Source: a virus
DNA: 64,000 nucleotides
Strand: one strand, 5' to 3'
Virus record (IMG/VR): IMGVR_UViG_3300033145_001546
Location: 1-64,000 of that record
In this document: piece by piece, positions 58,169 through 64,000 of the stretch
How positions within the stretch are numbered: position 1 is the stretch's first letter
How the letters are laid out: each line of letters begins with the position of its first letter
Notes under the pieces: model-generated
Told to the model about the DNA's origin: nothing
Databases searched by the model: none
Seen by the model: only the letters and a program-made list of their open reading frames with translations
Made by a program: the position numbers and the translations under genes

Positions 58169-59184
58169 TAAGTAAAATCAAAATCCGAAACTTCAGTATC
58201 CAAAAGAAATGTGAGATAGAATTTGGACCCAATGTCACTACCATCGTGGGTTCTTGTGCTCACGGTAAAAGTGCAGTCCTCCGTGCTATCAAATTCATTT
58301 GTATGAATAAACCATCCGGGGATAAGTTTATCAACTGGGATGCAGAAAAGACATCTGTTCGATTAACTGTAGATGGGAAAACAATACTCAGACGAAAAGG
58401 CAAAAACATCAACATCTACAGATTAGGCAAGGAAGAGTTTGAAGCCTTTGGGCACGATGTCCCTCAACCCATAGCTGATTTAGTAAATATGGACGACCTT
58501 AATTTTCAGGGGCAACACGATAAGCCTTTTTGGTTTTGCGAAACGGCGGGGGAAGTATCGCGGCAACTCAACTCCATCGTCAATTTAGAGATTATTGATA
58601 GAACACTATCCAGCATTGACGGTGGCATACGGGATGCCAATGCAGAAATTAAAATAATCACCAAACGATTAGAGCAGGCCCAAGAGCAAAGGAAAGAACT
58701 GGCATTTGCTGTTTCTTTAGATGCAGAACTCACCCACATAGAAAAACTGGAAAAATCAGCCCGTGAAAAGGCCGTAGGATTGTCTACGCTGCGAGATATT
58801 GTCGAAAACGGTAGGGAATACAGGAGGGAACGGAAAAACAACAGAGATTTGGCGTCCGGTGGCGATTCCGCATTGGAGAAGGGGCAGGAATGGCAAGAAT
58901 TGGCAATGTCAATTGTAATTTTGGAGAATTATGTAAAAACTGGGGCTCAAGCCTACAAATTATCGCAATCCCCTCCGGATATGGGTCCCCTGCATGATGC
59001 CAAAAAATCTTATGACATAATTAGCGGTCAAGCATTCCATTTGAACTTACTATTGGAAGACATAACTAAACATGATGTGCAATTATGCCTAAGAAAAAAA
59101 GAAGTGGAAACTACATCCAAAAGCCTAACTCAAGCAATCAAAGGAAGGTGCCCCCTATGTCTGAGACCAATGAAGAAGTCATAG
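58165..59184 (+). CDS. Rad50/SbcC-like ATPase, N-lobe and coiled coil
   Basis: 339 residues. Walker A is GSCAHGKSAVLR (residues 29-40), the Q-loop region LNFQGQHDKPF, then a coiled coil. It stops in the CPLCLRPM zinc-hook half (C329, C332), so it contains only the N-terminal half of a Rad50. The C-terminal lobe (signature, Walker B) is encoded separately at 60,614-61,189. Mre11-like and coiled-coil genes lie between. Two chains would have to assemble to make one ATPase. Confidence 0.82.
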   Translation: MISKIKIRNFSIQKKCEIEFGPNVTTIVGSCAHGKSAVLRAIKFICMNKPSGDKFINWDAEKTSVRLTVDGKTILRRKGKNINIYRLGKEEFEAFGHDVPQPIADLVNMDDLNFQGQHDKPFWFCETAGEVSRQLNSIVNLEIIDRTLSSIDGGIRDANAEIKIITKRLEQAQEQRKELAFAVSLDAELTHIEKLEKSAREKAVGLSTLRDIVENGREYRRERKNNRDLASGGDSALEKGQEWQELAMSIVILENYVKTGAQAYKLSQSPPDMGPLHDAKKSYDIISGQAFHLNLLLEDITKHDVQLCLRKKEVETTSKSLTQAIKGRCPLCLRPMKKS

Positions 59185-60164
59185 CCATATTGTGTGCGGA
59201 CATTCATTTGCAAGCGCAGCCTCCCATCTGGCGGTCAGCAGAACCGGATTGGTATGAAGCAATGCAAAGACCATTGGATGAAATAAAAGCCCTACAAAAA
59301 CAAACTGGCCGCAACTGCCCTGTCCTTTGTGCCGGAGATATATTTGATAAATGGTATGGGGCTGTAGGGAAACAAAGTTCTGAACTTATCAATTGGGCTT
59401 TGAAACACCTCCCCGACCATATGTATTGTATACCAGGACAACATGACTTGCCTGATCATAATTATGAACAGATTTGGAGAAGTGCATATTCAACTTTGGT
59501 TCGAGCAGGTAAGATTAAAGATATTCAATTTGGTCTGGAGGAGATTGTCGAATTAGGTGGTGGAAGGTACGGGCAAGGTCTTTTGGATAATGGAGAAGTA
59601 TGTACTGATGATATAAGAGTCTATGGATTCCCGTATGGCCTTCCACTCCGTCCTCTCGAAAATAGAAACAAAAGGCATTTTCATATAGCCCTTGCCCATG
59701 AATACATTTGGATGACGGGCCATTCTTATCCCGGTGCTCCGAAAGAGGGGCATCTAAAAACAAAAGTCTCTAAAATTAAAAACCAAATGTGGAATGGTTA
59801 TGATGTGGTTGTTTATGGAGATAACCATAAAGGATTTTTAGGGTACTTAGCAACAACCGCTATATTTAACTGCGGAACCTTAATGCGTAGAGCATCAGAC
59901 GAAATAGACTACAAACCAAGAGTGGGCCTGCTTTACGAAGACGGGACTATCAAACCCCACTATCTTGATACATCCAAAGACAAATATATTGAGAAGGTGG
60001 AGGATGCCCCCCTTGAAGAAATGGATATGAGTGAGTTCATAGAGGAATTGAAGAAGTTAGGAGAGACAGGGTTGGAGTTTACAAAGAGGGTTGAACGGTT
60101 CTTCAAGAAAAACAAAACCAGAAAAGTGGTGAGAAACATCATAAGGAAAGGAATGGAAGAGTGA
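59157..60164 (+). CDS. SbcD/Mre11-like nuclease
   Basis: 335 residues from the ATG behind AAGGAAGGTGCCCCCT. The metallophosphatase motifs are CADIHLQA, CAGDIFDKW, PGQHDLPDHN, with later HEYIWMTGH and VVYGDNHKGFL. These are the SbcD/Mre11 signature. It sits between the two halves of the Rad50 ATPase and probably forms a nuclease complex with them. It overlaps the Rad50 N-lobe stop by 28 bases. Confidence 0.85.
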   Translation: MSETNEEVIAILCADIHLQAQPPIWRSAEPDWYEAMQRPLDEIKALQKQTGRNCPVLCAGDIFDKWYGAVGKQSSELINWALKHLPDHMYCIPGQHDLPDHNYEQIWRSAYSTLVRAGKIKDIQFGLEEIVELGGGRYGQGLLDNGEVCTDDIRVYGFPYGLPLRPLENRNKRHFHIALAHEYIWMTGHSYPGAPKEGHLKTKVSKIKNQMWNGYDVVVYGDNHKGFLGYLATTAIFNCGTLMRRASDEIDYKPRVGLLYEDGTIKPHYLDTSKDKYIEKVEDAPLEEMDMSEFIEELKKLGETGLEFTKRVERFFKKNKTRKVVRNIIRKGMEE

Positions 60165-60427
60165 ATAAAGACGAAACCCTAAAAAAGTATATGCGGCTGA
60201 GGAAAGAGGTAGAGACTGCCCAACGACGAGCAGACCAAGCACAGGGGGCGTTGGACCAAACGATGGGCACCCTTAAAAAGGACTTCGGCTGTACCTCATT
60301 GAAGCAAGCCAAGAAGAAACTTAAATCTTTGCAAAAACAAGAGGAAGAAGCAAAAGAAGAATTTGAGGGAGCAGTGGCGGAATTTGAAGAGAAATGGGAT
60401 GAGCAATTAGCGGAGGTAGAAGAGTGA
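60161..60427 (+). CDS. Coiled-coil protein between Rad50 halves
   Basis: 88 residues from a GTG overlapping the Mre11-like stop. It is almost entirely a charged coiled coil (LKKYMRLRKEVETAQRRADQ, then KKKLKSLQKQEEEAKEEFEG). It could supply the missing coiled-coil part of the split Rad50, or be an accessory. Only its length and shape support this. Confidence 0.6.
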   Translation: MNKDETLKKYMRLRKEVETAQRRADQAQGALDQTMGTLKKDFGCTSLKQAKKKLKSLQKQEEEAKEEFEGAVAEFEEKWDEQLAEVEE

Positions 60428-60627
60428 AAGTGATATTAGATAAAAACATTCAATTGCTAATAGTGCCTGAAAGTAATTTAGAGGCACTGGCTCTCGAAAC
60501 GTGGTGTAACAAGCACCTTAAAGATGGATCGGGACGAATAGGATTTGTATTGCAAATGCTAAACGAAGATGGGAAGATCAATCTCAATGGCCCCATAAGA
60601 ATTGGAGAAGTCCGTGAATCTGATTGA
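60424..60627 (+). CDS. Small hypothetical protein (67 aa)
   Basis: 67 residues, MKVILDKNIQLLIVPESNLE, with strand-helix pattern. It overlaps the previous stop (GTGA) and the Rad50 C-lobe start by 14 bases. No family. Likely translated in the same unit. Confidence 0.55.
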   Translation: MKVILDKNIQLLIVPESNLEALALETWCNKHLKDGSGRIGFVLQMLNEDGKINLNGPIRIGEVRESD

Positions 60628-61189
60628 GACAAGAAAAAGGGTTGACCAATTAGTTACCAAATTGGAATACTGTGAAATAACCTACCGCCAAGAGAAATTC
60701 AATTTGGAGCAGGCCCAACAACTCCTAATTGATACAGAGGAGGCTCAATCCATCACTCAACAGATTGCTCAAGCCATACAACAACAGGCCCATAAGCGAA
60801 TAGCAGGAGTGGTGAGCAAATGCTTAGAGGCAGTATTTACCGGGGAGGACCGATATGGATTTAAGATTCATTTCGATAGAAAAAGAGGCCGCACTGAAGC
60901 ACGTTTGGTTTTGACTAAGAACAAGCATGAAATCGAGGACCCGTTAGACTTTGATAGTGGTGGGGTATGTGAAGTGGCAGCGTTTGCTTTGAGGCAATCA
61001 TGCTTAGTCTTATCTAAGCCACGATTGAGAAAAGCAATCTTATTTGACGAGCCGTTCAAATCTGTATCTATGGACTATTTAGACAACGTCCGGATTATGG
61101 TAGACACATTGTCAGAGGAGTTTGGAGTCCAATTCATTATTGTAACTCATTTGGAAGCTCTTACAACTGGAAAGGTAATAAGATTATGA
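60614..61189 (+). CDS. Rad50/SbcC-like ATPase, C-lobe
   Basis: 191 residues from a GTG at 60614 behind TTGGAGAAGTCC; a TTG at 60602 is an alternative. The N-terminal 70 residues are coiled coil. The ABC signature is DFDSGGVCEVAAFA (114-120 SGG), Walker B AILFDEPFKSVS (141-150), and the H-loop His is H179 in IVTHLEALTTG. It complements the N-lobe at 58,165. There is no Walker A, so it cannot act alone. Confidence 0.8.
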   Translation: MNLIETRKRVDQLVTKLEYCEITYRQEKFNLEQAQQLLIDTEEAQSITQQIAQAIQQQAHKRIAGVVSKCLEAVFTGEDRYGFKIHFDRKRGRTEARLVLTKNKHEIEDPLDFDSGGVCEVAAFALRQSCLVLSKPRLRKAILFDEPFKSVSMDYLDNVRIMVDTLSEEFGVQFIIVTHLEALTTGKVIRL

Positions 61190-61347
61190 ATGATAAAGAA
61201 ATACATAATATGGATGAGGCCATGGAAGATATTATTCGACACCTTGTCCCCAAACTTAAATCCTTTTATGACAGCTGCATAAAAGAAGGCTTTACAAATG
61301 AGCAATCATTAGAACTAACCAAAACATTTATGACCTACGGGAAATAA
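61186..61347 (+). CDS. Small acidic helical protein
   Basis: 53 residues, MNDKEIHNMDEAMEDIIRHL, ending LELTKTFMTYGK. It overlaps the Rad50 C-lobe stop. It is the last rightward gene before the convergent minus-strand genes. No family. Confidence 0.5.
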   Translation: MNDKEIHNMDEAMEDIIRHLVPKLKSFYDSCIKEGFTNEQSLELTKTFMTYGK

Positions 61348-61389
61348 ATGAAGGGTCTCTTTAGTTTAGCATGTCTGGACTAAGTATGT

Positions 61390-62061
61390 CTAATTAGGTG
61401 AGTCGGGACGGGTGCTGGAGTTTGGGCTGGCAAAAGCTTTTGGAAAGGACCCAGACACCACGTCTCGACTCATAACACACTTCTTCAAATTACCTCTGTT
61501 TTCCCGCACAACCCTACTGGCTTGATAATGTATTATCACCGGATTCTCCACATGCCGCATCAAATTGTATATCACACAATAAGCAGCAGGCAAATTATAA
61601 AAATCTTTGCCCAATACCTTTTCCAAACATCTTTGATCCCATATTCCCGGACGCCTTTGGCACTCTGCTTCCCATTTTTCTACTAAGGCCCTTACTGCCG
61701 GGACGTTCTTTAAGAAAATAGTCCCACTCAAGACCTCATAAGCCTCCACCGTAATTCTGGGGTGGTTCCTGCGGTCAAAATAATGCACTCCAATATCACA
61801 ATCCAAATCTTCAAACAATTTCGGATAGGCTAAAAACTCTGAATCCACATCGTTGTAGACTATATTACACTCCGGAAATTTATCCATCATCCTCTTTATA
61901 AAGGTAGGTTTATACCCACAATTAAGAACCCAACCACCCAAATCATTTATGCCCTCTAAATAATAGGGAATATCAAGTTTCTCTAAGGATCGAATGAGAA
62001 TGTTAGCGTGGTCCTCATAGAAAGTGTCCTTCGTATAATATCCTACTACTATAAATTTCAT
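61390..62061 (-). CDS. Glycosyltransferase (GT-A type, DxD)
   Basis: 223 residues. FIVVGYYTKDTFYEDHANIL start, and NIVYNDVDSEFLAYPKLFED carries the DVD metal site; GVHYFDRRNHPRITVEAYEV and WDQRCLEKVLG follow. This is the nucleotide-diphospho-sugar transferase fold (PF03407-like). It would add a sugar to a surface or virion glycan. It overlaps the cytidylyltransferase by four bases. Confidence 0.72.
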   Translation of the reverse strand: MKFIVVGYYTKDTFYEDHANILIRSLEKLDIPYYLEGINDLGGWVLNCGYKPTFIKRMMDKFPECNIVYNDVDSEFLAYPKLFEDLDCDIGVHYFDRRNHPRITVEAYEVLSGTIFLKNVPAVRALVEKWEAECQRRPGIWDQRCLEKVLGKDFYNLPAAYCVIYNLMRHVENPVIIHYQASRVVRENRGNLKKCVMSRDVVSGSFPKAFASPNSSTRPDSPN

Positions 62062-62486
62062 AGTATTGGCCTCCTGTTTAGTTCCTTTTTAATAGAGGTA
62101 GAACTAATGCCCTCAGTTCGAGGCAAAAATATCATTTCTAAATTCTCTTTTATCCAAGCATACCCTTCAGGGGGATTCCTTTTATCCTTCCAATCTTCCC
62201 CGGTCACGAACACGTCCACATCCCAATCCTCTAACAATCCCACATCTGCTAACACACTTTGAGAGACTACAAAATCCACACAAGCTAAACTTTTTAATAT
62301 TCTCATTCGTTGGGCTAAAGGAATGACAGGATAAATCCCTTTGTACCGAAGAACCAATTCATCTGTAGACACTCCCACGATGAGAATTGTCCCATATCTT
62401 TTAGCTTTTTCTAAGATGTTCAAATGCCCCACATGGAACAGGTCCCAAACACCACCAACAAAAACTACTTTTTGGGTCTTAGTCAT
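62058..62486 (-). CDS. Nucleotidyltransferase (glycerol-3-phosphate cytidylyltransferase-like)
   Basis: 142 residues. VVFVGGVWDLFHVGHLNIL with the HxGH motif, RYKGIYPVIPLAQRMRILKS, and TEGISSTSIKKELNR are the cytidylyltransferase (TagD/RfaE-like) signatures. It makes an activated CDP-alditol or nucleotide-sugar. Together with the glycosyltransferases and FkbM enzyme it suggests surface-polymer or virion glycan synthesis. Confidence 0.82.
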   Translation of the reverse strand: MTKTQKVVFVGGVWDLFHVGHLNILEKAKRYGTILIVGVSTDELVLRYKGIYPVIPLAQRMRILKSLACVDFVVSQSVLADVGLLEDWDVDVFVTGEDWKDKRNPPEGYAWIKENLEMIFLPRTEGISSTSIKKELNRRPIL

Positions 62487-63184
62487 AATTTTGCCAAATA
62501 ATTACAATGCCTATAATCCTCTTGTTCTGGATGGAATTGATTTTGGAATTTCATCTCCCCTGAAGACACCTTTGCTATGGAAAATCCATGCCCAAGTAAA
62601 AAACAGAACACCTCTTTCAAAGTAATTCCAGCGTCTGCAAAACACTCCCCATACTCAAATTGAATAAAGTCGATTGCCCTATGACATAACAATCTGGCAG
62701 CCCCCCGCATCACCGCTGCCTCATGCCCCTCTACATCTATCTTTAGAAAGCCAATCCTACCCACCTCTTGCTTTTGACAATAATCATCTAAAGTAGTCAT
62801 CGAAACTGAAATCATTTTGGGCTCTCCTATTCCGAAAGCCTTTGCTATTTCTGAATTCCTTTTGTGTATGGTAGATAGTGCCGGGACTCTTTCATATTCC
62901 CAAAAGGCACTCTCCCCCTCTTTATCAGATACTAACAAATTATTCAAGACAGTCTGAGTATAGAAAGCCTCTAAATTCCGTCTTAATATATCATAAGATG
63001 GCGGCAAAGGCTCAAAGCAGTATGTAACAGAATTCCCACCTTGAGTCAAAACCGCCAAAGACCATTCACCACGAAACGCCCCTACATCGAAAACTATGGA
63101 ATCATCTTCAATATATTTCTGAATGACTTCTAACTCACCACCTATTAAATCACTGCCCATAACTTTTTGTGTCTCCTTGACCAT
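62483..63184 (-). CDS. FkbM-family methyltransferase
   Basis: 233 residues. DSIVFDVGAFRGEWSLAVL (SAM-binding), then CFEPLPPSYDIL and FLKIDVEGHEAAVMRGAARL are the FkbM signatures. It likely methylates a sugar hydroxyl. It overlaps the preceding gene by 35 bases at its 5' end; an alternative start is MGSDLIGGEL near 63160. Confidence 0.82.
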   Translation of the reverse strand: MVKETQKVMGSDLIGGELEVIQKYIEDDSIVFDVGAFRGEWSLAVLTQGGNSVTYCFEPLPPSYDILRRNLEAFYTQTVLNNLLVSDKEGESAFWEYERVPALSTIHKRNSEIAKAFGIGEPKMISVSMTTLDDYCQKQEVGRIGFLKIDVEGHEAAVMRGAARLLCHRAIDFIQFEYGECFADAGITLKEVFCFLLGHGFSIAKVSSGEMKFQNQFHPEQEDYRHCNYLAKL

Positions 63185-63401
63185 ATGTTTTCATTGTTTT
63201 AGTACCATCCACTAAGCCCAAAACCAATTCATCAATCTCTTGAATGATGTCATTCCGTTGCTCATTCAAAACATTCGTCTTTCTCGTAGCGTTTGCAATC
63301 TCACTATCATCTTTGGATGTTCTTTTCACATCCTCCCACTTCCACATCTTCAAATTAACAATGGTCAATTTATCAACCAAATTTCCTACCGTTTCCATCA
63401 C
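63150..63401 (-). CDS. DUF4254-like small protein
   Basis: 83 residues. NLVDKLTIVNLKMWKWEDVK, then EIANATRKTNVLNEQRNDII and QEIDELVLGL match the small glycan-cassette DUF4254 pattern (K-x-W, tr-x-x-x-LN-x-RND). Function unknown. The last 20 residues vary (KTYGQGDTKSYGQ). It belongs to the surface cassette. Confidence 0.6.
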   Translation of the reverse strand: MMETVGNLVDKLTIVNLKMWKWEDVKRTSKDDSEIANATRKTNVLNEQRNDIIQEIDELVLGLVDGTKTMKTYGQGDTKSYGQ

Positions 63402-64000
63402 CCTATCCTCGTATAAGTATGAAGTTTAGAATGATGAAACATAGGTAGACCTCCAGGGACGTATAACACTGTCGTAGGTTTTCCCAACGCCGCAGAAAGG
63501 GTAGCACACCCAGAGGTGAAACAAAAGAAAGCCTTACAAGAATGGATCACATCACAAAAGTCTTCCAAAGGTCCCGCAGTAATAATCGGCAAATGAGGAA
63601 TAGGTGATTGCCTTTTGAAAGGTTTCATCTGATGAGTTCTTTTTACTGGATGATTCCTAAACCACTTTTCGGTTTGCCTTCTGGACGGCACCCCTATATT
63701 ATTCCCATGGTTGGACTCAAACACAATCGCATCTGTCAACTCTAATAATAACTTTGGCTTATAGTAAATCTCCGGTTCCCGAAAACGCTCACCATCATCC
63801 GGCAAACCCACGAAATCTACTACAGCATCTAATAGATTCTTACCCTTCTCTACTGTATCAAAGATTGGATAGGGTCTATCCTCATCACTGAACCCATCAA
63901 CATACGGGTTGTATTCCCACACCAATCTTTTCGTATTGGGATTTAGATAATCGGAATGATTGGAAATAAGCACTCTATCATACCCATGCAGTTCTTTAGC
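63398..64000 (-). CDS. Glycosyltransferase GT9-like, 5' end outside window
   Basis: The frame is open from the window edge (coding KELHGYDRVLISNHSDYLNP) to a TAG at 63398; 200 codons are visible and the start is not seen. IITAGPLEDFCDVIHSCKAF, then FTSGCATLSAALGKPTTVLY is the C-terminal donor-binding pattern of ADP-heptose-type transferases (GT9). It overlaps the DUF4254-like gene by four bases. The gene continues upstream. Confidence 0.6.
   Translation of the reverse strand, partial: AKELHGYDRVLISNHSDYLNPNTKRLVWEYNPYVDGFSDEDRPYPIFDTVEKGKNLLDAVVDFVGLPDDGERFREPEIYYKPKLLLELTDAIVFESNHGNNIGVPSRRQTEKWFRNHPVKRTHQMKPFKRQSPIPHLPIITAGPLEDFCDVIHSCKAFFCFTSGCATLSAALGKPTTVLYVPGGLPMFHHSKLHTYTRIG

Overview
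The window is a piece of a tailed double-stranded DNA phage or prophage. It carries a siphovirus-type virion module (terminase, portal, MuF, encapsulin-like capsid protein, connectors, tail tube, frameshifted tail chaperone, tape measure) and a nearly complete phage replication and recombination set. Genes run off both edges, so the genome is longer than 64 kb. The genetic code looks standard. No tRNA, rRNA, integrase or CRISPR array was seen. The host cannot be named; lipoprotein signals, a murein-hydrolase-like protein and surface-sugar enzymes only indicate a bacterium.

Layout. (1) 1-21,053, minus strand: virion and lysis-like genes, running from small and large terminase through portal, MuF, lipoprotein and papain-like hydrolase, protease/scaffold, decoration, capsid, connectors, an SGNH-hydrolase virion protein, tail tube and tail chaperones to the tape measure. 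(2) 21,054-22,368: a divergent non-coding control region. (3) 22,369-29,148, plus strand: small early genes in repeated modules of hairpin, tandem repeats, a GAAAGGGAAAGA leader and a gene, then a DUF3150/MoxR/metallopeptidase-VWA cassette. (4) 29,148-36,327: regulators (HTH, sigma-like), SNF2-like helicase, primase, replication initiator and DnaB-like helicase. (5) 36,433-46,321: two radical SAM proteins (one fractured by a split intein), a PLP enzyme, an acyltransferase, a PAPS-reductase-like enzyme, a sliding-clamp-like protein and a DNA methyltransferase. (6) 46,314-61,347: UDG-exonuclease, family A polymerase, clamp loader, SSB, recombinase, flap nuclease, resolvase-like nuclease, murein hydrolase, and a Rad50/Mre11 system with the Rad50 ATPase in two genes. 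(7) 61,390-64,000, minus strand: a glycan and surface-modification cassette.

Most striking points: an island (about 21.3-24.6 kb) nearly free of the dinucleotides TpG and CpA on both strands, so that start codons are almost its only TG; a natural split intein inserted exactly at the first cluster cysteine of a radical SAM enzyme, with a Vsr/DUF559-like nuclease on the N-half; a predicted kissing-loop RNA leader at 33,020-33,116; a three-copy CTTTTTCCGATAATA motif in front of genes, which a phage sigma-like factor might read; and an SSB with a 104-residue Asp/Ala tract followed by a Lys/Ala tail.

Inferred working scheme: early genes and the sigma-like factor take over expression, the replisome and recombination genes copy the genome, the 36-46 kb enzymes act on nucleotides or DNA in a way not resolved here, and the minus-strand operon builds the particle.
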